From contig NC_091968.1 of assembly GCF_036711975.1 (NCBI RefSeq), forward strand, positions 5,022,001 to 5,086,000: a DNA stretch of 64,000 nt, read 5' to 3'. Below are positions 12,001-24,700 of this stretch, piece after piece. Source of the stretch: Onthophagus taurus (Eukaryota > Arthropoda > Insecta > Coleoptera > Scarabaeidae). The notes beneath the pieces were generated by a model that had not been told where the DNA came from, did not search any database, and saw only the letters and a program-made list of their open reading frames with translations. The position numbers and the translations under genes were made by a program. Within the stretch, counting starts at the first letter, position 1, and the number at the start of each line of letters is the position of its first letter.

Positions 12001-14306
12001 TTAATTTTATAGCGAATTTTGAAAGTTATCGATAAAAGTTGCATCATCGAAATTTTATCAAAACTTCAAATATTGTTTTCTCAAAAACTAAAAGTTATTT
12101 TTCAAAACGGGTTGGTTCATTGGAAAGAGGGTACTTTTATTAACACTTTAGGAAATTTTGATACTCATATTTCAAGAAATGGATTTTATACGAATTTTTA
12201 AAACATAATCGGCGAAAATTAAAAATTCGAAAAAATTGTCGATTATTTCAAAAATTGATTTCTCAAGAACGAAAAGTGATTTTACAAAACGGCTTTTTGC
12301 TTTAAAAAGAGGATACTTTCATTAATAATTGGTGATATTTCCACAAGAATCCTTCAAGAAATTAATTTTATAGCGAATTTTGAAAATTATTGATCAAAAT
12401 TGTAACATCGAAAATTTTTACAAAACTTCAAACACTGTTTTCTCAAAAGCTAAAAGTTATTTTTCAAAACAGGTTGGTTCATTAGAAAGAGGACACTTTT
12501 ATTAACACTTTGGGAAATTTTCAAACTCATATTCCAAGAACTGAATTTTATACGAATTTTTAAAACTTAATCGGCCTAAATTGCAAAATTCGAAAAAAAT
12601 GTCGATCATTTCAAATATTTATTCCTCAAAAACTAAAAGCGATTTTTCATTCAAAGCATTAAAAAGAGGATACTTTAATTAATAATGGAAAGTGATAACA
12701 TCGACAGTTCTGTTATTAATGAATGTAATAATGAATTAGAAGCGAAGAGAAGAACACTAGACGAAACTGCAACAAAAGATTTTATATATCGTATTGGGAT
12801 TGTTACAATGAGGTTGCCAATGATAAATAAAGTTGTATTCAATGAAAAAAGTCCATTGGGGTTGAACTTGATTGTTATCAGCACTGTCTAACACCTAAAA
12901 GAGATGCTAATTCCTGAGAATGGTGGAGTACTAAGTAATAGGTTTTTAATATCCGGCCAAAGCCGGATATTTGGTTACTATCCGGTATGCTGCCGGATAG
13001 CCCGGATACCGGATATTTACCGGATATCCGTTCCACCACTAACAAAAACAATAACATAGATATTTTTCAAAAAAAAATTAAATTCACCTTGAAAATCATC
13101 ACCGTTTTTATCCATTACAAAATACCCATTTTCAGTGGCCACATCAAAAACGAAATAACCTTCTTCTCTTTTTACGTGCGGATCAATAATTAGCACTAAT
13201 TTTCTTCCGCTTCTCCCAATTTCCTCCTGCATCCCAATAGGATTAGGAAACGTTTCTAAATTCCAAGTAAAAATCTTATAATCTTGTAAATAATCAATAT
13301 CCAACCAAATCACATCGAAGGGAAAATCGTTTCTATCCATCTCCTCCACAACACCCAAAGCATCCTCTTGACTCATATAACTCCATCTTGATTGATGATG
13401 TCCTAATGAAAATAATGGGGGAAGTGGGGCTGATCCGGTTAATGATGTGTACTGAAGAATCGTTTCTTTTAAATTAGGTCCGGTTAAAACGAAGAAATCT
13501 AACGATCCAGTTTGGCTAATAAACAGCGATTTTAAAGTATTATTTGGGTTTATATCAACGAAAGTTTGAGCTGAGTTTAACCAAAAAACTCCGGAAGTTA
13601 ATTCAGTTCCGTGGGCGTAAAGAACTGGAATGGAACCGTATAAAGCTTCTTTAGTGCCAATGGGATAACAACAAAAATCATTGTTAAATAATCGATAAGG
13701 GTTTTTATCTTCACCATTAATAGTGTTCTGTAATGAAAGTTGTTCTGCATGTTGGGGAATTCCATAAGCAACTTGAGCGTGTATAAAATTAAAATCCAAA
13801 GAAACTGCTTTATTTGAATCTTCAACATTGAAATTTAACATTTGATTATCGTTAATTTTTAAGATCATCTCATAGGTGTTTTTTATTAATTTATAGACTT
13901 CGAGTTCTAATGGGTTAAAATAAACGTGTATTTCTTCTTCACCACCTATTCCGGAAAAAATTAAATAATCGCGACTTTCAAAGTCGATTTTTCCCATCCG
14001 GAGATTTGGTTCTTGATTTAACACGGTTTTTAAATCGTATCTTGGGTTACTCGGGTCTTCTAATTTAACCCGGATCATCCCTCCCTCCAACATAAATATC
14101 TTCATTTCGAAAAAAATTCCGAGATTATTTGTGGCGTTTAGGACTAAAACGCCGTCTATTAAGGTGTATTCGTTAACTGTAAAGCTGGATTTTTGAGTGC
14201 CATCTCGTATTTCTTTGCAAAAAGGTTGAGAATCACAAGTTGGAACGTCACAAATTGAATTAATAATCAGGTGGTAAATAAAAAGGAAGAAAAGTATTGA
14301 TTTCAT
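9035..14306 (-). CDS. GH31 alpha-glucosidase, ER glucosidase II alpha-type (GANAB-like)
   Basis: Two exons, 13088-14306 and 9035-10365, join in phase 1 (CAAG/GTGCTTG) to give 849 residues. The family removes glucose from N-glycans in the ER or, in paralogues, hydrolyses alpha-glucosides. A signal peptide covers about residues 1-20, followed by DVPTCDSQPFCKE, which matches the start of mature GANAB. Further landmarks: YGIPQHAEQL, GSIPVLYAHG, LGHHQSRWSY, VIWLDID (~332), IIDPHVK, WNDMNEPSVF with the nucleophile Asp about 447, and WTGDN with the acid/base Asp about 523. The GACWPG motif is formed across the splice. It is shorter than typical GANAB (~920) and diverged in the N-terminal domain, so it may be a paralogue rather than the core glucosidase II subunit. 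No disabling change seen. Confidence 0.9.
10440..12680. repeat. ~363-bp satellite in the GH31 intron, dimeric higher-order structure
   Basis: The marker GTTGGTTCATTGGAAAGAGG recurs near 10661, 11023, 11387, 11750, 12111 and 12474 (about 363 bp). Each monomer has two related halves of ~181 bp, each starting TCTCAAAAACTAAAAG and containing TTTTCAAAACGG. Alternate monomers are more alike (10661/11387/12111 against 11023/11750/12474), giving a ~725-bp higher-order unit. The array lies inside the intron of the alpha-glucosidase and must be removed by splicing. Confidence 0.85.
12690..13045 (+). mobile_element. hAT transposon 3' relic
   Basis: Around 12885-12925 the plus strand resembles the end of a hAT transposase dimerisation domain (CCTAAAAGAGATGCTAATTCCTGAG, reading like SPKRDALIPEN after one small frameshift). 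It is followed by many GGATA/CCGG motifs and ends with GGATATCCGTTCCACCACTA, which as a reverse complement resembles hAT termini of the TAGTGGTGGAACGG type. Strongly degenerate; the left end was not found. Confidence 0.5.
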
Positions 14307-14587
14307 CGTGGAAAAATATGAACTGAGTAATTTTGTTTAACGGTGTCGAATTTGATAAGAAATGAGTGGTTAAGATTAGATTTAACAAAATTTATTAATA
14401 AAACCCAAAAAATTGGTGATTGTTCTTTTTTATTTTTAATTCCACAATGTCTTTAAATATGAGGATTACATATTTGTGCATAAAATTGCATTTTTGTGAA
14501 TCAAATTTGTTTATAAACAACTAAAAAGTTGCTTTCTATCCAGTATTTAAAATTGATCTTTATATGTAATAAAAATAGTGATAAATA

Positions 14588-17500
14588 TAGTAAAATCTCG
14601 ATATAACGGATTTCTAATAAACCCCAGTGCTAAATTATTGTATATTTTTATTGAACGAAAAATAGAACTAAAACTAGAACTAACATTAAACGTAAAACTA
14701 GAAAGTTTCGGGTTTAAGTTAGCTGAAATAGTTATTTAACCAACAAGTCTATTAATGAAGGCGATTAATTAACGAGATATTTTAGCGTTAATTATTGAGA
14801 TAATTAATCGCATTTTAATATACGAGTTAGTTACAATATTTTTCCGTTGACCGTCTTTTCAACAAAATAGAGAAAATCCATCGTTGAAAAATCTCCCAAT
14901 TCTGTCATTGACAAAATAACCTCACTTTTAATGTGTCATAATTTATTTTTGTAGTCTTACCGAATAGATATAGCGGTCGGTTGGGTCGGTATTACAAATT
15001 TCATTGGAGAATATTTATTAAATTGACTACTATTTAGTTCGGTCGGACTTTCTTAAAATCGTTTATTAATAGAAAATCGTTTATTAATAGGTGTCATTAA
15101 TGAATGATTTTGTATACATTTATAAATCATATAAATACACGGTCGACGGAAAAAAGTATTTCCGAAACGGATTTTTTTATTAAATAGCTCATACTTTAAT
15201 TGATAATCTCTGAAAATTCCATAAAAATTTTCCAACGATTTTTTAAAATTAATCAATAAAAAATTAGATTTTTACAAATTGTTAAAAATTTCCTTTAACT
15301 TTAGTAAGCTGTATCGTATGAATTAAAAGAGATTTTGTAAAACGGATACTTTTTTTGGAAAGTAGACACTTTATGTTCATAATATCTGGATATTCCATAA
15401 CAATATCCCGAAAAATCGTGTTTCCAGAACAAATAAGAAATAATTGAAAAAAAGGTGAAAGCAACAAAATTATGGTCAACTTTAAAAAGTTGTGTCTCTA
15501 AAACTAAAAGTTATTTTTCAAATCGGATCTGTTTATTGAATAGCTCATACTTTAATTGATAATCTCTGAAAATTCCATAAAAATTTTGTGAGGTTTCGAT
15601 TTATTAAAAATTTTTAAAATTAATCAATAAAAATTTGGGTTTTTACAAATTGATAAAAATTTCGTTTAACTTTATTAAGCTGTATCATATGAATTAAAAG
15701 AGATTTTGTAAAACGGACACGTTTTTTGCAAAGTAAACACTTTATTTTAATAACATCCGGATATTCCATAACAATATCCCGAGAAATCGGGTTTCCAGAA
15801 TAAATAAGAATAATTGAAAAAAAGGTGAAATCGACAAAATTATGGTCAACTTTAAAAAGTTGTATCTCTAAAACCAAAAGTTATTTGTCAAATCGGATCT
15901 GTGTATTGAATAACTCATACTTTAATTGATAATCTCTGCAAATTCCATAAAAATTTTCGGACGATTTAATTTGTTATAAATTTTTAAAATTAATCAACAA
16001 AAATTTAGATTTTTACAAATTATTAAAAATTTCGTTTAACTTTATTAAACTGTATCATATGAATTAAAAGAGATTTTGTAAAACGGACGTTTTTTTTGGA
16101 AAGTAGACACTTTATTTTAATAATATCTGGATAGTCCATAACAATATTCGAAGAAATCGGGTTTCCAGAATAAATAAAAAATAATTGGAAAAAAAGGTGA
16201 AATCACCAAAATTATGGTCAATTTTAAAAAGTTGTGTCTCTAAAACTAAAAGTTATATTTTAAATCGGATCTGTGTATTGAATAACTTTAATCGATAATC
16301 TCAGAAAATTCCATAAATATTTTCCGACGATACGATTTATTAGGAATTTTTAAAATTAATCAATAAAAATTTGAATTTTTACAAATTGTTAAAAAATTCA
16401 TTTAACTTTATTAAGCTGTATCATATGAATTAAAAGAGATTTTGTAAAACGGACACGTATTTTGGAAAGTGGACACTTTATTTTAATAATATTTGGATAT
16501 TCCATAACAATATCCCGAGAAATTGGGTTTCCAGAATAAATAAAAAATAATTGAAAAAAAAGTGAAATCAACAAAATTATGGTCAATTTTAAAAAGTTGT
16601 GTCTCTAAAACTAAAAGTTATTTTTCAAATCGGATCTGTTTATTGAGTAGCTCATACTTTAATTGATAATCTCTGAAAATTCCATAAAAATTTTCCGACG
16701 ATTCGATTTATTACAACTTTTTAAAATTAGTCAATAAAAATTTAGATTTTTACAAATTTTTAAAAATTTTGTTTAACTTTATTAAGCTGTATCATATGAA
16801 TTAAAAGTGATTTTCTAAAACGGACCCTTTTTTTGGAAAGTAGACACTTTATTTTAATAATATCTGGATATTCCATAACAATATCCCGAGAAATCGGGTT
16901 TCCAGAATAAATAAAAAATAATATAAAAAAAAGGTGAAATCACCCAAATTAAGGTCAACTTTAAAAAGTTGTATCTCTAAAACTAAAAGTTATTTTTCAA
17001 ATCGGATCTGTTTATTGAACAGCTCACACTTTAATTGACAATCTCTGAAAATTTCATAAACATTTTCAGTCCATTCGATTTATTATACACTTTTAAAATT
17101 AATTAATAAAATTTAGATTTTTAGAAATTGTTAAAAATTTCGTTTAACTTTATTAAGCTGTATCATATAAATTAAAAGAGATTTTGTAAAACGGATACTT
17201 TTTTTGGAAAGTAGACACTTTATTTTAATAATATCTGTGTATTCCATAAAAATATCCCGAGAAATCTGGTTTCCAGAATAAATAAAAAATAATTGAAAAA
17301 AAGGTGAAATCAACAAAATTATGGTCAACTTTAAAAAGTTGTATCTCTAAAACTAAAAGTTATTTTTCAAATCGGATCTGTTTATTGAATAGCTCACACT
17401 TTAATTGACAATCTCTGAAAATTTCATAAACATTTTCAGTCCATTCGATTTATTATACACTTTTAAAATTAATTAATAAAATTTAGATTTTTAGAAATTG

Positions 17501-20500
17501 TTAAAAATTTCGTTTAACTTTATTAAGCTGTATCATATAAATTAAAAGAGATTTTGTAAAACGGATACTTTTTTTGGAAAGTAGACACTTTATTTTAATA
17601 ATATCTGTGTATTCCATAAAAATATCCCGAGAAATCTGGTTTCCAGAATAAATAAAAAATAATTGAAAAAAAGGTGAAATCAACAAAATTATGGTCAACT
17701 TTAAAAAGTTGTATCTCTAAAACTAAAAGTTATTTTTCAAATCGGATCTGTTTATTGAATAGCTCACACTTTAATTGACAATCTCTGAAAATTTCATAAA
17801 CATTTTCAGTCCATTCGATTTATTATACACTTTTAAAATTAATTAATAAAATTTAGATTTTTAGAAATTGTTAAAAATTTCGTTTAACTTTATTAAGCTG
17901 TATCATATAAATTAAAAGAGATTTTGTAAAACGGATACTTTTTTTGGAAAGTAGACACTTTATTTTAATAATATCTGGATATTCCATAAAAATATCCCGA
18001 GAAATCTGGTTTCCAGAAAAAATAAAAAATAATTGAAAAAAAGGTGAAAGCAACAAAATTATGGTCAACTTTAAAAAGTTGTATCTCTAAAACTAAAAGG
18101 TATTTCTCAAATCCGATCTGTTTATTGAATAGTTCATACTTTAATTGATAATCTCTGAAAATTCCATAAAAATTTTCCGACCATTATACCAACTTATTAT
18201 ACATTTTTAAAATTAATCAATAAAATTTTGATTTTTACAAATTGTTAAGAATTTCGTTTAACTTTATTAAGCTGTATCATATGAATTAAAAAAGATATTG
18301 TAAAACGGACACTTTTTTTGGAAAGTAGATACTTTGTTTTAATAATATTTGGATATTCCATAACAATATCCCGAGAAATCGGGTTTCCAGAATAAATAAA
18401 AAATAATTGAAAAAAGGTGAAATCAACAAAATTATGGTCAACTTTAAAAAGTTGTATCTCTAAAACTAAAAGTTATTTTTCAAGTCGGATCGGTTTATTG
18501 AATAGCTCATACTTTAGTTGATAATCTCTGAAAATTCCATAAAAATTTTCCGACGATTCCATTTATTGTACACTTTTAAAATTAATCAATAAAATTTAGA
18601 TGTTTACAAATTGTTAAAAATTTCGTTTAATTAAGCTGTATCATATGAATTAAAAAAGATTTTGTAAAACGGACACTTTTTTTGGAAAGTAGACACTTTA
18701 TTTGAATAATATTTGGATATTTCATAACAATATCCCGAGAAATTGGGTTTTCAGAATAAATAAAAAATAATTGAACGAAAGGTGAAATCAACAAAATTAT
18801 GGTCAACTTTAAAAAGTTGTATCTCTAAAACTAAAAGTTATTTTTCAAGTCGGATCGGTTTATTGAATAGCTCATACTTTAGTTGATAATCTCTGAAAAT
18901 TCCATAAAAATTTTCTGACGATTCCATTTATTGTACACTTTTAAAATTAATCAATAAAATTTGGATGTTTACAAATTGTTAAAAATTTCGTTTAATTAAG
19001 CTGTATCATATGAATTAAAAAAGATTTTGTAAAACGGACACTTTTTTTAGAAAGTAGACACTTTATTTGAATAATATTTGGATATTTCATAACAATATCC
19101 CGAGAAATTGGGTTTTCAGAATAAATAAAAAATAATTGAACGAAAGGTGAAATCAACAAAATTATGGTCAACTTTAAAAAGTTATATCTCTAAAACTAAA
19201 AGATATTTTTCAAGTCGGATCGGTTTATTGAATAGCTCATGCTTTAATTGATAATCTCTGAAAATTCCATAAAGATATACAGACGATTTGATTTGTTATA
19301 AATTTTTAAAATTAATCAATAAAAATTTAGAATTTTACAAATTTGTTAAAAATTTCGCTTAACTTTATTAAGCTGTATCATATGAATTAAAAGAGATTTC
19401 CATAACAATATCCCGAGAAATCGGGTTTCCAGAATTAATAAAAAATAATTGAGAAAAAGGTGAAATCAACAAAATTATGGTCAACTTTAAAAAGTTGTGT
19501 CTCTAAAACTAAAAGTTATTTTTCAAATCGGATTTGCTTATTGAATAGCTCATACTTTAATTGATAATCTCTGAAAATTCCATACAAATTTTCAGTCGAT
19601 TCGATCTATTATACACTTTTAAAACTAATTAATAAAATTTAGATTTTTAGAAATTGTTAAAAATTTCGTTTAACTTTATTAAGCTGTATCATAACAATTA
19701 AAAGAGATTTTGTAAAACGGACACTTTTTTTGGAAAGTAGACACTTTATTTTAATAATATCTGGATATTCCATAACAATATCCCGAGAAATCGGGTTTCC
19801 AGAATAAATAAAAAATAATTGAAAAAAAGGTGAAATCAACAAAATTATGGTCAACTTTAAAAAGTAGTATCTCTAAAACTAAAAGTTATTTTATAAATCG
19901 GATCTGTTTATTGAATGGCTCATACTTTAATTAATAATCTCTGAAAACTGCATAAAAATATACCGTCGATTCGATTTGTTATAATTTTTTTAAATTAATC
20001 AACAAAAATTTAGATTTTTACAAATTGTAAAAAATGTCGTTTACTTTATTAAGCTGTATCATATGAATTAAAAGTGATTTTCTAAAACGGACACTTTTTT
20101 TGGAAAGTAGACACTTTATTTTAATATCTGGATATTCCATAACAATATCCCGAGAAATCGGGTTTCCAGAATAAATAAAAAATAATATAAAAAAAGGTGA
20201 AATCACCCAAATTATGGTCAACTTTAAAAAGTTGTACCTCTGAAACTAAAAGTTATTTTTCAAATCGGATCTGTTTATTGAATAGCTCATACTTTAATTG
20301 ATAATCTCTGAAAATTCCATAAAAATTTTCCGACGATTCGATTTATTACAACTTTTTAAAATTAATCAATAAAAATTTGGATTTTTGGAAATTGTTCATT
20401 TAACTTTATTAAGCTGTATCATATGAATTAAAAGAGATTTTGTAAAACGGACACTTTTTTTGGAAAGTAGACACTTTATTTTAATAATATCTGGATATTC

Positions 20501-21191
20501 CATAACAATATCCTGAGAAATCGGGTTTCCAGAACAAATAAAAAATAATTGAAAAAAAGGTGAAAGCAACAAAATTATGGTCAACTTTACAAAGTTGTAT
20601 CTCTAAAACTAAAAGTTATTTTTCAAATCGCATCTGTTTATTGAATAGCTCATACTTTGATTGATAATCTCTGAAAATTCCATAAAAATTTTGCGACGAT
20701 TCGATTTATTACAAATTTTTAAAATTAATCGATAAAAATTTGGGTTTTTACAAATTGATACAAATTTCCTTTAACTTTATTAAGCTGTGTCATGAATTAA
20801 AAGAAATTTTGTAAAACGGATACCTTTTTTGGAAAGTAGACACTTTATTTTAATAATATCTGGATATTCCATAACAATATCCCGAGAAATCGGCTTTACA
20901 GAATAAATTAAAAATAATTGAAAAAAAGGTGAAATCACCAAAATTATGGTCAATTTTAAAAAGTTGTGTCTCTAAAACTAAAAGTTATTTTTCAAATCGG
21001 ATCAGTTTATTGAGTAGCTCATATTTTAATTGATAATCTCTGAAAATTCCATAAAAATTTTCAGACGATTCGATTTATTACAAATTTTTAAAATTAATCA
21101 ATAAAAATTTCGATTTTTACAGTGTTAATGTTAGCTTTAGTTTTAAATTTTTGGCTATAACCCGTATTTTAGTTATATCGAGGTTTTACTG
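14588..21191. mobile_element. pogo/Tigger-like non-autonomous element swollen by a satellite array
   Basis: Left end TAGTAAAATCTCGATATAAC (14588 onwards) and right end, read on the minus strand, CAGTAAAACCTCGATATAAC (up to 21191) are inverted repeats matching at 18 of 20 bases. Both are next to TA dinucleotides (14586-14587 and 21192-21193), as expected for pogo-type transposons. Just inside the left end is a piece of the CTAGAACTAACA palindrome family. No transposase is present, and the ~6.6 kb length is almost all satellite. Confidence 0.65.
15140..21120. repeat. ~367-bp satellite, about 16 monomers
   Basis: The block GATTTTGTAAAACGGACAC then GGAAAGTAGACACTTTATTTTAATAAT recurs every 360-370 bp across the whole interval. 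A chance open frame of about 65 codons per monomer on the minus strand is created by the repeat and is not thought to be a gene. Three monomers between about 17000 and 18110 are almost identical, and the pair at 18470-19160 is also very close, indicating recent local amplification. The monomer shares the phrase TCTCTAAAACTAAAAGTTATTTTTCAAA with the 363-bp satellite in the neighbouring GH31 intron. Confidence 0.9.
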
Positions 21192-21760
21192 TAATCTTAA
21201 TACTTTCTTTTCATCTACAATTTGTTCGTTTTTTAATTGACAGTGTGTATTTAATTTATAGACATTTAAAGCTTTTTATTTTTTTGTCTTTTTCATAATA
21301 TATTTATTTTTGTACAAGTTTAGGATTTTATTTTTTAAATAAATAAAATAATCGAATTTGTTGATCTTAAAAAGATAATTACAAGTAGTACTTCTTGATT
21401 ACGATAAAGAAAATATCGTAAATTTTTCCATTAAACATCTATTAATAAATTTTGGTCTTTTTAAAATCTAATTGTCACACAAATACATTTAAATATACTA
21501 AATACTACGCGAATTCTATTTAATTTTTAATATTGTATATAAATTAGGAAGAAATGGACCCTTCTTTTTTCGCTTTCTTAAAACTTAAAATTATGTAAAA
21601 TATTTCCCTAAATTTGTCACACAGCCGCAAAAAATGACTCTTTTTCTTAAAAATTTTTTATATCAACTCTCTTTTTAGACTTTAGTTTTTTTAACACAAA
21701 TAAATATAATAATTAATTTATAACTTTTTGGTGTACATTTTTAAATCTTAATTTTTATAA

Positions 21761-24700
21761 TTACTGTTCCTGTTCGGTTTTAGTTAGAGGCTCTTCAGGG
21801 CTAGGGCTATCATCCCTCTGCCGCGATCTCACCCTAACAACATGCATATGAGTTTCTTTCGTTTCGCTCGTCGAGGACATCCCATATTGTAACCCATAAC
21901 CATAACTTGATAAACGAGCTTTCTCCGAATTTTGATCACCACTTCCAGTCGATTTAAATAATAATCCAATATTTAATTGCGGGATATCGTAGAATATTGC
22001 TAAGGTTAACATCATAAATGTTAAACCAATTAACAAAAAACCTAAACAATAAAAAAAATAAATATCATTATTTGTGAATTTTTTTATTGAATTACTTACA
22101 AGTTGTTGCAACTTTGTATAAAGCTCTGTAAGGTTGATCCGGATTATCACCAGGGATGTAATCGCCCAAACCGATTGTTGTTAAAGAAATGAAGCAGTAA
22201 TAAAATGAATCCAAAAAGTCCCATTGTGGTTCGATTATTGCGAAAATTGTAGCCGGAAGAATCATGAAGAAAAGGACGACTAAAACAACTAAAACAAAAT
22301 TTGTTGCTTTAAAAAATGTTAACTTATTTACTAGTATAAAAGTTAGTGATATTCATAATGTTTATGAAAAATCTTTTAAAATGAGTTCAAACACGATAGG
22401 GTTATCTCAAAAAATACCCGAAATATTAACATTTTAATGGTTTGTAGTCAACTTCACCTTGTTAACTTTAATTTTATCAACTTTTATAACTTCAAGATTT
22501 TTTGGAGTCATTTTAAAGGATTTTTCGTAAAGATTAAAAACATAACAAAATTAAAGTTGACATTTATTACCGGAAGTTGCCAATTAAACATTTTTTTACT
22601 TAAATATGGTTTGTTTGTAATCATTTTAATGAATGTTTGTTGAATATTACAAAAAGTATACATTTAACTTTAAAAATAATCGAAATACGGGATACTTCCG
22701 GTTTTAAATGTCAACCTTAATTTTGTGATATTCGTAATCTTTATAAAAAATCCTTTAAAATGAGTTCAAACATGGTGGGGTTATCTCAAAAAATAACCGA
22801 GATATTAACACTTTTAATGGTATGTAGCCAACTTCACTTTGTTAACTTTAATTTTATCAACTTTTTGTTGTATCTTTGTTATTTTTTGAGATAAAATAGT
22901 CGAATTTGGACTCATTTTAATGGATTTTTCGTAAAGATTAAGAATATAACAAAATTAAAGTTGACATTTATTACCGGAAGTCACCCCTTAAACGTTTTTT
23001 GGGCTAAATATGGTTTGTTTGTAATTATTTTAATGAATGTTTGTTGAATATTACAAAAAGTATACATTTAACTTTAAAAATAATCGAAATACGGGATACT
23101 TCCGGTTTTGAATGTCAACCTTAATTTTGTGATATTCATAATCTTTATGAAAAATCCTTTAAAATAAATTCAAACACGATGGGGTTATTTCAAAAAATAA
23201 CTGAGATATTAACATTTTTAATGGTTTGTACCCAACTTCACTCTGTTAACTTTAATTTTATCAACTTTTTGTTGTATCATTGTTATTTTTTGAGATAAAA
23301 TAGTCGAATTTGGACTCATTTTAACGGATTTTTCGTAAAGATTAAGAAAATAACAAAATTAAAGTTCACATTTATTACCGGAATTTGCCAATTAAAAATT
23401 TTTTTACTTAAATATGGTTTGTTTGTAATCATTTTAATGAATGTTTGTTGAATATTACAAAAAGTATACATTTAACTTTAAAAATAATTGAAATACGGGG
23501 TACTTCCGGTTTTAAATGTCAACCTTAATTTTGTGATATTCAAAATGTTTATGAAAAATCCTTTAAAGTGAGTTGAAACACGATGGGGTTATCTCGAAAA
23601 ATAACCGAGATATTACCATTTTTAATGGTTTGTAGCCAACTTCACTTTGTTAACTTTAATTTTATCAACTTTTTGTTGTAACATTATTATTTTTTGAGAT
23701 AAAATAGTCGAGTTTGGACTAATTTTAACGGATTTTTCGTAAAGATTATAACAAAATTAAAGTTGACATTTATTACCGGAAGTTGCCAATTAATATTTTT
23801 TTACTTAAATATGGTTTGTTTGTAATCATTTTAATGAATGTTTGTTGAATATTACAAAAAGTATACATTTAACTTTAAAAATAATCGAAATACGGGATAC
23901 TTCCGGTTTTAAATGTCAACCTTAATTTTGTGATATTCGTAATCTTTATGAAAAATGCTTTAAAATGAGTTCAAACATGGTGGGGTTATCTCAAAAAATA
24001 ACCGAGATATTAACACTTTTAATGGTTTATAGCCAACTTCACATTGTTAACTTTAATTTTATAACCTTTTTGTTGTAACTTTGTTATTTTTTGAGATAAA
24101 GTAGTCGAGTTTCCACTCAATTTAAAGGATTTTTCGTAAAGATTAAGAATATAATAAAATTAAAGTTGACATTTATTACAGGAGGTCGCCCCTTAAACAT
24201 TTTTATAGTTAAATATGGTTTTTTTTGTAATCATTTTAATGAATGTTTGTTGAATATTACAAAAGGTATACATTTAACTTTAAAAATAATCGAAATACGG
24301 GATACTTCCGGTTTTAAATGTCAACCTTAATTTTGTGATATTCAAAATCTTTATGAAAAATCCTTTAAAATGAGTTGAAACACAATAGGGTTATCTCAAA
24401 AAATAACCGAGATATTAACATTTTTAATGGTTTGTAGCCAACTTCACTTTGTTAACTTTAATTTTATCAACTTGTTGTTGTAACTTTGTTATTTTTTGAA
24501 AAAAAATAGTCGAGTTTGGATTCATTTTGACGGATTTTTCGTAAAGATTAAGAATATAACAAAATTAAAATTTACATTTATTACCGGAAGTCGCCTATTA
24601 AATATTTTTTTAGTTAAATGTGATTTGTTTGTAATAATTTTAATGAATGTTTGTTGATTATTACAAAAAGGATACATTTAACTTTAAAAATAAACGAGAT

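Noticed and set aside
12685..12891. 68-codon plus-strand frame MESDNIDSSV
   Set aside because: Lies just before the hAT-like terminus, with no confident match. Treated as part of the transposon relic, not a host gene.
15282..20584. Series of ~65-codon open frames starting MTIILL
   Set aside because: They recur once per satellite monomer, in repeat register, with unconstrained changes between copies. They are a by-product of the 367-bp repeat, not a gene family.
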